From Burkholderia pseudomultivorans (lineage in GTDB: Bacteria > Pseudomonadota > Gammaproteobacteria > Burkholderiales > Burkholderiaceae), in NCBI RefSeq assembly GCF_001718415.1, contig NZ_CP013378.1:4154001-4218000 (forward strand): 64,000 nucleotides of DNA. The letters run 5' to 3'. Of this stretch, positions 28,382 through 37,081 are shown one piece after another. The first letter of the stretch is position 1. The number at the start of each line of letters is the position of its first letter. The notes below the pieces were generated by a model that saw only the letters and a program-made list of their open reading frames with translations, made no database searches and had not been told where the DNA came from. Position numbers and translations under genes: made by a program.

Positions 28382-28848
28382 CGGTACGGCACGCCTTCGT
28401 GTGCGAGCAGCCAGCGCTTGACCTTCAGGTAGTAGCCGTCGTCGTCGTGGTTCGCAAAGCCGCCGATTCCGCCCGCTGCGACGACGCGATGGCACGGGAT
28501 CACGAGCGGGAAGTAGTTCGCGCCGCACGCCTGGCCGACCGCGCGCGGCGCGCTGCCGATCCGCTTGGCGACCTGTCCGTAGGTCAGCACGGTGCCGGGC
28601 GGGATGTCGCTGATCACGTCCCACACGCGATGCTGGAACGCGCTGCCGACGTCGGCGAGCGGCAGGTCGAAGCGCGCGGACGCGCGCTCGAAATAACGCT
28701 CGATCTGCCGGACCGCGCGCTTCGCGAGCGGCGTGTCCGGGTCGACCGACTTCACCGACTCGGGCAGATAGACGATCTCGCGCACCGCCGCGGCATCCGT
28801 GCGGATGCCGACCTTGCCGAACGGCGCGTCGATCACTGCGTTGAACAT
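28378..28848 (-). CDS. ogt: Methylated-DNA-protein-cysteine methyltransferase
   Basis: 156 residues. It repairs O6-alkylguanine by suicidal transfer to C119 in VIPCHRVVAAGG. The helix-turn-helix segment FQHRVWDVISDIPPGTVLTYGQVA and the Asn hinge (CGANYFP) are intact. It lacks an N-terminal AdaA-type domain, so it is the constitutive Ogt form. It sits between queG (63 bp upstream) and xerD (4-bp overlap). Confidence 0.95.
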   Translation of the reverse strand: MFNAVIDAPFGKVGIRTDAAAVREIVYLPESVKSVDPDTPLAKRAVRQIERYFERASARFDLPLADVGSAFQHRVWDVISDIPPGTVLTYGQVAKRIGSAPRAVGQACGANYFPLVIPCHRVVAAGGIGGFANHDDDGYYLKVKRWLLAHEGVPYR

Positions 28849-28911
28849 TGCATTCTCCTAACCGATGGATGCGGGCGCGCCGCCGCGCGCCGACGACACT
28901 TTACGCCGCCT

Positions 28912-30147
28912 TCACGCGGCACGCAGCGCCCATTCGACATGCTCGCGCACGACCGGCGACGAATCGTCGGCCCGCGCCCGCAGCGCCGCGACGATCGCCT
29001 CGCGCGCAGCCGGCGCAAGCTGCCCGGCCGGCGCGCGCAGCGCATTGCCGAGCCCGACCGCGAGATTGCGCAGCCAGCTTTCATGGCCGATGCGCCGGAT
29101 CGCGCTGCCCTGCATCCGCGTCTCGAAGGTGTCGGCGTCCCAGCCGAACAGCTCGACCAGCGTCGCGCGATCGAGGCCGTGCCGCACGTCGAAATCGGCG
29201 ACCGGCGCGGCCTGCGCGAACTTGTTCCACGGACAGACGAGCTGGCAGTCGTCGCAGCCGTACACGCGATTGCCGATCAGCGGCCGCAGCGGCTCGGGGA
29301 TGCTGCCTTTCAGTTCGATCGTCAGGTAGGAAATGCAGCGGCGCGCATCGACGCGGTACGGCTCGACGATCGCGCCGGTCGGGCACGCGTCGATGCAGCG
29401 CGTGCAGCTGCCGCAGTGCGCGCCGGGTGACTCGGGTGCCGCGTCGGGCGAGCTCTGCGCATCGGTCGGCAGCGGGATGTCGACGTAGATTTCGCCGAGG
29501 AAGAACAGCGAGCCGGCGTCGCGCTGCAGCAGCAGCGTGTGCTTGCCGCGCCAGCCGACGCCGGCCTTCTGCGCAAGCTCGACCTCGAGCACCGGCGCCG
29601 AATCGGTAAACACGCGATAGCCGAACGCGCCGATCTCGTGCTCGATGCGCTCCGCGAGCGTCTGCAGGCGATTGCGCAGCACCTTGTGATAGTCGCGGCC
29701 GCGCGCGTAGATCGACACGACGGCCGCCTGCGGATCGTCGAGCCGCGCCCGTTCCCGCGCGCGCCAGTCGCGCGGCGTGAGCGCGCCGGCGGCGACGGCG
29801 GGGGCGTCGCCGGCGAGCGTCTGGGCCGGCAGATACGCGAGCCGCGCGGAAATCACGCGTCGCGTACCGGCCACAAGTTCGGCCGGCCGCGCACGTTTCA
29901 TCCCATGTTTGGCCATATAATCCATCTCGCCGTGGCAACCGGCTTCCAGCCAGGCGGCGAGCCCTGCTTCGGCATCCGAGAGATCGGTGTCGCTGATGCC
30001 GATCGCCCCGAAACCCAATTCGCGCCCCCACGCCCTGATGCGCGCGGCGAGCGCAGTCAACGTCGCATCGTCGAGCGCGCACGGTGCCGCCCCTTCGGCT
30101 CGGGTCGAAGGTCTGTCGGATGCGGCGAGTTCCGGTAATCGGTTCAT
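28912..30147 (-). CDS. queG: Epoxyqueuosine reductase
   Basis: 411 residues. It catalyses the last step of queuosine synthesis in tRNA, using cobalamin and two [4Fe-4S] clusters. The two cluster motifs are CGSCTRCIDACPTGAIV and CDDCQLVCPWNKFA. The catalytic and cobalamin-binding N-terminal part has LGFGAIGISDTDLSDAE and EMDYMAKHGMKRARPAELV. The C-terminal HEAT-like helices (WLRNLAVGLGNAL) are typical. Its start codon is only 17 bp from that of the divergent tsaE. Confidence 0.96.
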   Translation of the reverse strand: MNRLPELAASDRPSTRAEGAAPCALDDATLTALAARIRAWGRELGFGAIGISDTDLSDAEAGLAAWLEAGCHGEMDYMAKHGMKRARPAELVAGTRRVISARLAYLPAQTLAGDAPAVAAGALTPRDWRARERARLDDPQAAVVSIYARGRDYHKVLRNRLQTLAERIEHEIGAFGYRVFTDSAPVLEVELAQKAGVGWRGKHTLLLQRDAGSLFFLGEIYVDIPLPTDAQSSPDAAPESPGAHCGSCTRCIDACPTGAIVEPYRVDARRCISYLTIELKGSIPEPLRPLIGNRVYGCDDCQLVCPWNKFAQAAPVADFDVRHGLDRATLVELFGWDADTFETRMQGSAIRRIGHESWLRNLAVGLGNALRAPAGQLAPAAREAIVAALRARADDSSPVVREHVEWALRAA

Positions 30148-30164
30148 CGCACTATTTTACGAGA

Positions 30165-30719
30165 ATGCCAGCCACGCCCAGCCACCCGTCTCATGCCGCC
30201 GCGCTGCCCGCCCCGCTCGAAACGCGCGTGATCGCGCTCGCCGACGAAGCGGCGACCGAGGCGTTCGGCATCCGCTTCGCGCACGCGCTCGACGCCGCAC
30301 GCGCCGAACTCGCGCGCGCGCACGCGTTCGACGGGCTGCAGATCCAGCTCGTCGGCGATCTCGGCGCGGGCAAGACCTCGCTCGTGCGTGCGATCCTGCG
30401 CGGTCTCGGCCATGCGGGGCGCGTGCGCAGCCCGACCTATACGCTCGTCGAGCCGTATGCGCTCGAACGCGACGATGGGGAACTCGAGGTCTATCACTTC
30501 GATCTGTATCGATTCAACGATCCGGCCGAATGGTCCGACGCAGGCTTTCGCGAGTATTTCAATTCCAGCGCGATCTGTCTGGTCGAATGGCCGCAACAGG
30601 CGGGGACGCTGCTCGGCGTGCCCGATCTGGTCTTCTCGCTCGACGTGGATGGCGACGGCCGCGCCCTCACCGTCCGGGCGTACAGCGCTTCAGGAAAGGC
30701 ATGTCTCGAAAGATGTTGA
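30165..30719 (+). CDS. tsaE: tRNA threonylcarbamoyladenosine biosynthesis ATPase
   Basis: 184 residues from ATG 30165. It is the ATPase of the TsaBDE complex that makes t6A37 in tRNA. The P-loop is GDLGAGKTS at 64-72. VRSPTYTLVEPY and VYHFDLYRF are the switch and Walker-B-like segments, and CLVEWPQQAG is conserved. The N-terminal about 20 residues are less conserved, and a start within them is possible. It overlaps amiC by 19 bp. In many proteobacteria tsaE precedes an amidase gene, as here; mutL does not follow in this window. Confidence 0.95.
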   Translation: MPATPSHPSHAAALPAPLETRVIALADEAATEAFGIRFAHALDAARAELARAHAFDGLQIQLVGDLGAGKTSLVRAILRGLGHAGRVRSPTYTLVEPYALERDDGELEVYHFDLYRFNDPAEWSDAGFREYFNSSAICLVEWPQQAGTLLGVPDLVFSLDVDGDGRALTVRAYSASGKACLERC

Positions 30720-32227
30720 TCAAACCGTTCCGCTCGATCGAATCGGCGGCCACCGCGACGCACAACTGGCGGCGCCGCCAGATCCTGTGCGCGGGCGCGT
30801 CGACGCTGGTGCTCGGTCTCGTCGCGCCGCGGCTCGCGCACGCGTCGTCGGTGCTCGGCGTGCGCGTCTGGCCCGCGCGCGATTACACGCGCGTGACGAT
30901 CGAATCTGACCAGCCGCTGCAGAATAGCCAGCAGCTGCTGCAGGGCCCCGACCGCCTCGTCGTCGACCTGACCGGCCTCGATCTCGACCAGGCGCTGCGC
31001 GACCTCGTGTCGAAGATCGCGCCGAACGATCCGCAGATCCAGTCGGTGCGCGTCGGCCAGTATCAGCCGCACGTGGTGCGGATGGTGTTCGACCTGAAAG
31101 GCTCGGTGAAGCCGCAGGTATTCACGCTGCCGCCGGTGGGCACCTACAAGTACCGGCTCGTGTTCGACCTGTATCCGGCCGTCGCGCCCGATCCGCTGAC
31201 CGACCTGATCGCGCAGACGGAACGCAAGGAACAGGCGCTCAACGACGCGGCGCGCGCGCAGCAGATGCAGCCGCCCACCGCGCTGAACGGCCCGACCCCG
31301 CCGCCCGTCGCGGGCAACGACAACAGCGACGCATTCTTCCAGCGCTTCGCGCAGAACACGCCGGCCACGCCGCATGCGCCGCCGGCCGCGGCCGCGCCGT
31401 CGGCCCCCGCGAAGCCGGCCGTCAAGCCGCCGCCCGTGATCGCGCGCCGCGACGACAGCGACGACGACGGCGACACCTACAAGTTCACCGCACCGAAATC
31501 CGGCAAGGGCGGCACCGTGCGCCTGCTGACCGTCGCGATCGATCCGGGCCACGGCGGCGAGGATCCGGGCGCGATCGGCGGCGGCGGTACGTACGAGAAG
31601 CACATCGCGCTCGACATCGCGAAGAAGCTGCGCGCGAAGATCGACGGCGCGCCGAACATGCGCGCGATGATGACGCGCGACGCCGACTTCTTCGTGCCGC
31701 TGAACGTGCGCGTGCAGAAGGCGCGCCGCGTCGGCGCGGACCTGTTCGTGTCGATCCACGCGGATGCGTTCACGACGCCGTCCGCGCGCGGCTCGTCGGT
31801 ATTCGCGCTGTCGGACCACGGCGCATCGAGCGCCGCGGCGCGCTGGCTGGCGAACAAGGAAAACTCGTCGGACCTGATCGGCGGCATCAACATCAAGACG
31901 CAGGACGCCGCCGTGAGCCGCGCGCTGTTCGACATGTCGACCACCGCGCAGATCCGCGATTCGCTGCGCTACGGCGGCTACGTGCTGAAGGAAGTCGGCG
32001 GCATCAATAAGCTGCACAAGGGCTCGGTCGAGCAGGCCGGGTTCGCGGTGCTGAAGGCGCCCGACATTCCGTCGATCCTGGTCGAGACCGCGTTCATCAG
32101 CAACCCGGACGAAGAGCGCAAGCTCAACGACGACAGCTATCGCGACCAGATGGCCGACGCGATCTTCCGCGGCATCAAGCGCTATTTCGCTGCCAATCCG
32201 CCGCTCGCGAAGAACCGGATGGCCTGA
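30701..32227 (+). CDS. amiC: N-acetylmuramoyl-L-alanine amidase with AMIN domain, Tat signal
   Basis: 508 residues. It cleaves septal peptidoglycan so that daughter cells separate. The N-terminus has a twin-arginine signal (WRRRQILCAG followed by a hydrophobic stretch and PRLAHASS), so export as a folded periplasmic protein is expected. An AMIN domain (about 52-165) targets the septum. A Pro/Ala linker follows, then the Zn amidase_3 domain (about 270-495): IDPGHGGEDPGA, EKHIALDIA, SIHADAF and the catalytic Glu in VETAFISNPDEE. It starts inside tsaE (AGGAAAGG before the ATG). Confidence 0.95.
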   Translation: MSRKMLIKPFRSIESAATATHNWRRRQILCAGASTLVLGLVAPRLAHASSVLGVRVWPARDYTRVTIESDQPLQNSQQLLQGPDRLVVDLTGLDLDQALRDLVSKIAPNDPQIQSVRVGQYQPHVVRMVFDLKGSVKPQVFTLPPVGTYKYRLVFDLYPAVAPDPLTDLIAQTERKEQALNDAARAQQMQPPTALNGPTPPPVAGNDNSDAFFQRFAQNTPATPHAPPAAAAPSAPAKPAVKPPPVIARRDDSDDDGDTYKFTAPKSGKGGTVRLLTVAIDPGHGGEDPGAIGGGGTYEKHIALDIAKKLRAKIDGAPNMRAMMTRDADFFVPLNVRVQKARRVGADLFVSIHADAFTTPSARGSSVFALSDHGASSAAARWLANKENSSDLIGGINIKTQDAAVSRALFDMSTTAQIRDSLRYGGYVLKEVGGINKLHKGSVEQAGFAVLKAPDIPSILVETAFISNPDEERKLNDDSYRDQMADAIFRGIKRYFAANPPLAKNRMA

Positions 32228-32278
32228 CGGCCACGCCCCTTCCGCCCGCCGGCACGTCACGCGTGCCGGCGGCGCGCA

Positions 32279-33160
32279 TCACGACGCCGCGAAGCGGCGT
32301 ATCAGCTTCCCGCCGAACACGTTCACCGCGAGGCCGCCCATCACGAGCGCGGCGCCCAGCACCTGCGCACGCGTCAGATGCTCGTCGAGCAGCAGCGCCG
32401 ACGACGCGAGCCCGACGATCGGCACCAGCAACGAGAACTGCGCGACCTGCGCGGCCGGATAGCGCGACATCAGGCGGCTCCACAGCCCGTAGCCGAGCAG
32501 CGTCGCGACGAACGCGAGATAGACGACCGCGAAGATCGATGCGCCGTCCAGCCCCGCGAGCGCGGACGCGATCCGCTGCGGCCCTTCGAACCACAGCGAC
32601 AGCAGGAAGAACGGCACCGGCGGCACGAGGCTCGCCCACACGACCAGCGACACGAGATTCGCGTTGCCGACCTTTTTCGTGACGATATTGCCGATCGCCC
32701 ACATCGCGGCCGAGCAGATCGTCAGCAGGAAACCGGCCAGCGTCATCGCGCGGCCGCCCTGCGACGCGATCACGACGAGGCCGGCCGCCGCAATCGCCAG
32801 GCCGACCAGGTTCTGCACGCGCAGCCGCTCGCCGAGGAACAGCATCGCGAACACGAGCGTGAAGAACGCCTGCGACTGCAGCACGAGCGACGCGAGGCCG
32901 GCCGGCATCCCGACGTACATGCCGGTGAACAGGAACACGAACTGGCCGAGCTGGATGGTCGCGCCGTACAGCAGCAGCAGGCGCCACGGGATCTGCGGCC
33001 GGCGCACGAAGAACACCGCGGGCACGGCCGCGAGCGTGAAGCGCAGCGCGCCGAGCAGCATCGGCGGCATCCCGTGCAGGCCGACCTTGATCACGACGAA
33101 GTTCACGCCCCACGCGAGGATCACGACCAGCGCCAGCAACAAGTCCTTCGGGGCCATCAT
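32279..33160 (-). CDS. EamA/DMT-family transporter
   Basis: 293 residues with ten transmembrane helices in two EamA repeats. The first begins LLLALVVILAWGVNFVVIKVGL, the second GFLLTICSAAMWAIGNIVTKK. GAGG lies at usable distance before the ATG pair at 33155-33160. The family exports amino acids, nucleobases or other metabolites across the inner membrane; this closely resembles the YedA/RhaT-like EamA group, with substrate unknown. It lies between convergent amiC and divergent pirin. Confidence 0.9.
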   Translation of the reverse strand: MMAPKDLLLALVVILAWGVNFVVIKVGLHGMPPMLLGALRFTLAAVPAVFFVRRPQIPWRLLLLYGATIQLGQFVFLFTGMYVGMPAGLASLVLQSQAFFTLVFAMLFLGERLRVQNLVGLAIAAAGLVVIASQGGRAMTLAGFLLTICSAAMWAIGNIVTKKVGNANLVSLVVWASLVPPVPFFLLSLWFEGPQRIASALAGLDGASIFAVVYLAFVATLLGYGLWSRLMSRYPAAQVAQFSLLVPIVGLASSALLLDEHLTRAQVLGAALVMGGLAVNVFGGKLIRRFAAS

Positions 33161-33355
33161 CGGCATCTCCTCGTGGTCGGATGATCGTTCTGAAAGCATC
33201 GAGTTTACCGGGCTTTCCCCACCCGCCCCGATACCCGCGCACCGCGCGTGGAATCGGCGCGCGCGCGGCGGCGCAGCATCGGACGCGCGACGCGCGCCCG
33301 ACGCGGCCCGCCAGTACAATGACCCGCATCGCAGCTGCCCCCCACAGGATCCGCC

Positions 33356-34237
33356 ATGACCGACCCGATCAAAGCCCTGCTGAAGCCGCACGTGCGCGAC
33401 ATCGGCAACCTGCAGGTGCGTCGCACGCTGCCCGCGCTCGCCGCGCGCCTCGTCGGCCCGTTCATCTTCTTCGACCACATGGGGCCCGCCGTGCTGCCGG
33501 CCGGCACCGGGCTCGACGTGCGCCCGCACCCGCATATCGGGCTCGCGACCGTCACCTATCTGTTCGACGGCGCGATCCTGCATCGCGACAGCCTCGGCTC
33601 GCGGCAGGAAATCGTGCCGGGCGACGTGAACTGGATGACGGCCGGCCGCGGCATCGTCCATTCGGAGCGCACGCCCGATGCGCAACGCGCGAGCGGCCAC
33701 ACGGTGCACGGCATCCAGACCTGGGTCGCGCTGCCGCGCGCGCACGAGAGCGTCGAACCGTCGTTCGAGCACCATCCGGGCGCGACGCTGCCCAGGCGCG
33801 ACGAAGGCGGCGTGTCGCTGACGGTGATCGCCGGCGACGCGTTCGGGCTCGTCTCGCCCGTCACGACCTTCTCGCGCACGCTGTACGTCGCCGCCGAATT
33901 CGCGGCCGGCGGCAGCATCGAGCTCGACGCCTCGCACGAGGAACGCGCGGTCTACGTCGTCGACGGCGATCTCGCGATCGACGGCACGCCGGTGGCGGCC
34001 GAGCAGATGGCCGTGCTCGCGCCGGGCGCGGCCGTCACGCTGACGAGCGGCAGCGGCGCGCGCGCGATGCTGCTGGGCGGCGACAAGATCGACGGCGAGC
34101 GTTTCATCGAGTGGAATTTCGTCGCGAGCAGCCGCGAGGCGATCGCGCGCGCGAAGGAAGCCTGGAGCCGCCAGGAAATGGGCAAGGTGCCCGGCGAGAC
34201 CGAGTGGATTCCGTTGCCGGAAGCGAAGCCGCGTTGA
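33356..34237 (+). CDS. Pirin family protein
   Basis: 293 residues, a bicupin. The metal-site motif of the first cupin is FDHMGPAVLPAG and RPHPHIGLATVTYLFDGAILHRDSLG, and MTAGRGIVHSERTP follows. The second cupin (SHEERAVYVVDGDLAIDG) is less conserved. Bacterial pirins include quercetinase-like dioxygenases and metabolic regulators; this one's role is unknown. It is 52 bp upstream of the cnoX-like gene in the same direction. Confidence 0.92.
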   Translation: MTDPIKALLKPHVRDIGNLQVRRTLPALAARLVGPFIFFDHMGPAVLPAGTGLDVRPHPHIGLATVTYLFDGAILHRDSLGSRQEIVPGDVNWMTAGRGIVHSERTPDAQRASGHTVHGIQTWVALPRAHESVEPSFEHHPGATLPRRDEGGVSLTVIAGDAFGLVSPVTTFSRTLYVAAEFAAGGSIELDASHEERAVYVVDGDLAIDGTPVAAEQMAVLAPGAAVTLTSGSGARAMLLGGDKIDGERFIEWNFVASSREAIARAKEAWSRQEMGKVPGETEWIPLPEAKPR

Positions 34238-34289
34238 AAAACGGGCGCACCGCCCCCAATCTGACGACATTCGAACCGAAGAGAACGAC

Positions 34290-35138
34290 ATGGACACCAC
34301 GCTTGCCACTTTCGAGAAAGACGTCATCGAGGCGTCGCTGGACACGCCCGTGCTGGTCGACTTCTGGGCGCCGTGGTGCGGCCCGTGCAAGACGCTCGGC
34401 CCGCTGCTGGAGAAGCTCGAAGCCGCTTACGAGGGCCGCTGGAAGCTCGTGAAGGTCAACGTCGACGAGAACCAGGAACTCGCCGCGCACTTCCAGACGC
34501 GCAGCATTCCGCACGTGATCGCGTTCGCCGACGGCCGCCCGGTCGACCAGTTCGTCGGCGTGCTGCCCGAAGGGCAGCTGCGCGCATTCCTCGACCGGCT
34601 GCTGCCGGCGCCCGAGGAAGCCGAGCGCCGCGCCGCGCAGTTCGCGCTGGCCGAATCGCGCGTCGACGAGGCACGCGCGCACCTCGAAGCCGCGCTGGCG
34701 CTCAATCCGGGCTTCGACGAAGCGCGGCTCGACCTGATCGAACTGCTGCTCGCGAGCAACCGCGTCGACGACGCGCGCGCCGAGGCCGAGCGCCTGTCGC
34801 CGCAAACCGTGCAGGGCGCCGATCCGCGCTACCAGGCGATCAAGACCCGTTTCGACGCGCTCGATGCGACGGCCGACCTGCCGCCGACCGACGCGCTCGA
34901 AGCCCGCATCGCGGCGAACCCCGGCGATCTCGATGCGCGCTTCGACCTCGCGCAGAGCCTGATCGCGCGGCGCGCGTACGAAGGCGCGCTCGAGCAGCTG
35001 CTGGAAATCGTCATGCGCGATCGCGCGTACGGCGACGACCTGGGCCGCCGCACGATGATCTCGGTGTTCGAGCTGGCCGGCGATCGCCCCGAGCTCGTCG
35101 CCGCGTGGCGGCGCAAGCTGAGCATGGCGCTGAACTGA
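34290..35138 (+). CDS. cnoX: Thioredoxin-TPR chaperone CnoX (YbbN)
   Basis: 282 residues. Residues about 5-110 are a thioredoxin domain with an intact WCGPCKTLGP active site; the rest is a set of TPR-like helices (EARAHLEAALALNPGFDEARLDLIELL) and a C-terminal helical domain. CnoX proteins protect cytosolic proteins under hypochlorous-acid stress and pass them to GroEL and DnaK. E. coli CnoX has lost the redox cysteine pair, while the Caulobacter protein keeps it; this one is the redox-competent kind by sequence. Confidence 0.93.
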   Translation: MDTTLATFEKDVIEASLDTPVLVDFWAPWCGPCKTLGPLLEKLEAAYEGRWKLVKVNVDENQELAAHFQTRSIPHVIAFADGRPVDQFVGVLPEGQLRAFLDRLLPAPEEAERRAAQFALAESRVDEARAHLEAALALNPGFDEARLDLIELLLASNRVDDARAEAERLSPQTVQGADPRYQAIKTRFDALDATADLPPTDALEARIAANPGDLDARFDLAQSLIARRAYEGALEQLLEIVMRDRAYGDDLGRRTMISVFELAGDRPELVAAWRRKLSMALN

Positions 35139-35296
35139 GCGGCGCTGCGGCCGGGCAGCCGAAGCCCGGCCCCGCGCACGGCGGCGCCGCCGTCGTGCCC
35201 GCGCAGCGGCGCGCATGCGACGCGCGAGCCGCTTCGGCGCGACGCGTGCGTGCGCCCGCCGTCACCGCGCTCAGTCGGCGCCGTTCCCGCGCTGCG

Positions 35297-36190
35297 TCAT
35301 TGCGCCGTCCCTGCCGTGCGAAGCGCCGCCGCCTCGCCGTTCGCCCGCGCGGCGATCGCGCGCAGCGCATGCGCGGCGGCCGCGAAACCGAAGCTCGCGG
35401 TCACGCAGACGCTCGACCCGAATCCTGCGCAGTTCAGCCCCGCGACATGCGCGGCCGTCGACGGCTCGGCGCCGTCCTCGATGTCGCAGGCGGCCGCTTC
35501 CGGATAGATCAGCGGCTCGTCCGAATACACGGCGCCGACCTTGAAGCGCGCCTTCGGCCCGCGCGGGAAGCCGTGCTGCTTGCGCAGCTGCGCGCGCACC
35601 TTCGACAGCAGCGGATCCTGGATCGTCAGCGCGAGATCATCGATACGGATCCGCGTCGGGTCGAGCTGCCCGCCCGCGCCGCCGACGGTAATCAGCGGCT
35701 GCCCTTTCGCGACGCACCACGCGATCAGCGCGACCTTCGTGCGCACGCTGTCGATCGCGTCGATCACGTAGTCGAAACCGCCGCCGAGCAGCGCGTCGAA
35801 GTTGTCGGGCTCCGCGAAGTCCTCGACGCGGTTCACGCGGCACGCGGGATCGATCAGCGCGATCCGCTCGGCCATCGCGTCGACCTTCGGCTTGCCGTAA
35901 TTGCCGTCGAGCGCGTGGATCTGCCGGTTGGTGTTGCTCTCCGCGACGTTATCGAGATCGATCAGCGTCAGCTCGCCGATCGCGCTGCGCGCGAGCGCCT
36001 CGGCGCTCCACGAGCCGACGCCGCCGATCCCGATCACCGCGACGTGCGCGCGCTCGAACGCGGCGAGCGCCGGCGCGCCGTAGAGCCGCGCGATGCCGCC
36101 GAAGCGGCGCCCGCGATCCACGTCAAGCTGGATTGTCGGGCTCGGGGTAAGATCGGAAGAACTGGGCGGGAGAGCGTCGGCGGCTGACAT
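35297..36190 (-). CDS. tcdA: tRNA threonylcarbamoyladenosine dehydratase
   Basis: 297 residues from ATG 36190. This E1-like enzyme cyclises t6A to ct6A in tRNA. The adenylation domain has [45 protein letters not shown] and [16 protein letters not shown]. The C-terminal part has [16 protein letters not shown] and [20 protein letters not shown], matching the CsdL/TcdA family. It is divergent from pdxH across 128 bp. Together with tsaE and queG it makes three genes for modified tRNA bases in the window. Confidence 0.93.
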   Translation of the reverse strand: MSAADALPPSSSDLTPSPTIQLDVDRGRRFGGIARLYGAPALAAFERAHVAVIGIGGVGSWSAEALARSAIGELTLIDLDNVAESNTNRQIHALDGNYGKPKVDAMAERIALIDPACRVNRVEDFAEPDNFDALLGGGFDYVIDAIDSVRTKVALIAWCVAKGQPLITVGGAGGQLDPTRIRIDDLALTIQDPLLSKVRAQLRKQHGFPRGPKARFKVGAVYSDEPLIYPEAAACDIEDGAEPSTAAHVAGLNCAGFGSSVCVTASFGFAAAAHALRAIAARANGEAAALRTAGTAQ

Positions 36191-36318
36191 GGAAGAAAGG
36201 AAAACGTAAGTCGTACAGCCTTCTATTTTGCCTGATCTCCCCGCCCGCACGCGCCACTGTGCACGCACGATTCTTCGGCGTTCGCTATACTGGCCCCCGA
36301 TTGAAGCGTTTGCATAAC

Positions 36319-36963
36319 ATGACGACTCTCGCCGATCTCCGCATCAACTATTCGCGCGCTTCGCTCGACGAAGCCGATGCCGCCTCCGACCCGTTCGCCC
36401 AGTTCGACCGCTGGTTCAAGGAGGCGCTCGCCGCCAAGCTTCCCGAGCCCAATACGATGACGCTCGCCACCGTCGGCGCCGACGGCCGGCCGTCGGCCCG
36501 CATCGTACTCATCAAGGGCGTCGACGAACGCGGCTTCGTCTTCTTCACCAACTACGAAAGCCGCAAGGGGCGCGACCTCGCCGCGCATCCGTACGCGGCG
36601 CTGCTGTTCTACTGGATCGAGCTCGAGCGCCAGGTGCGCATCGAAGGCCGCATCGAGAAGACCAGCGCCGACGAAAGCGACCGCTATTTCGCGTCGCGCC
36701 CGCTCGGCTCGCGCATCGGTGCGTGGGCGTCCGAGCAGAGCGCGGTGATCGACAGCCGCGCGACGCTCGAAGCGCGCGAGAAGGCCATTGCCGAACGCTA
36801 CGGCGACAACCCGCCGCGCCCGCCGCACTGGGGCGGCTACCGCGTCGTGCCCGATTCGATCGAGTTCTGGCAGGGTCGCCCGTCGCGGCTGCACGACCGC
36901 CTGCTTTACACGCGCGACAGCGATGCCGCGCAGGGCTGGACGATCTCGCGCCTGTCGCCGTAA
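36319..36963 (+). CDS. pdxH: Pyridoxamine 5'-phosphate oxidase
   Basis: 214 residues from ATG 36319. This FMN enzyme makes pyridoxal 5'-phosphate. The family blocks are [45 protein letters not shown] and the C-terminal [23 protein letters not shown]. Complete and of normal length. A stable hairpin (37008-37031) follows before cfa. Confidence 0.97.
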   Translation: MTTLADLRINYSRASLDEADAASDPFAQFDRWFKEALAAKLPEPNTMTLATVGADGRPSARIVLIKGVDERGFVFFTNYESRKGRDLAAHPYAALLFYWIELERQVRIEGRIEKTSADESDRYFASRPLGSRIGAWASEQSAVIDSRATLEAREKAIAERYGDNPPRPPHWGGYRVVPDSIEFWQGRPSRLHDRLLYTRDSDAAQGWTISRLSP

Positions 36964-37007
36964 GCGCGGCGCCGGCGTCGCGCCGGTCGTGTCCCGGGTT
37001 GCATCCG

Positions 37008-37031
37008 GGCGCCCGCTTCGCAGCGGGCGCC
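37008..37031 (+). terminator. Stable hairpin without T-run between pdxH and cfa
   Basis: GGCGCCCGCT-TCGC-AGCGGGCGCC: a perfect 10-bp stem, 45 bp after pdxH and 51 bp before the cfa ATG. No T-run follows, so it is either a weak terminator of pdxH or a leader structure of cfa. Confidence 0.4.
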
Positions 37032-37081
37032 GGTCAAGATACTTGGCTGTATTCGATTCAACGAACAAACGGAGAATCCAA

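Noticed and set aside
29916..29921. TATAAT inside queG as the tsaE promoter
   Set aside because: No acceptable -35 lies at 16-18 bp upstream, and the distance to tsaE is about 240 bp.
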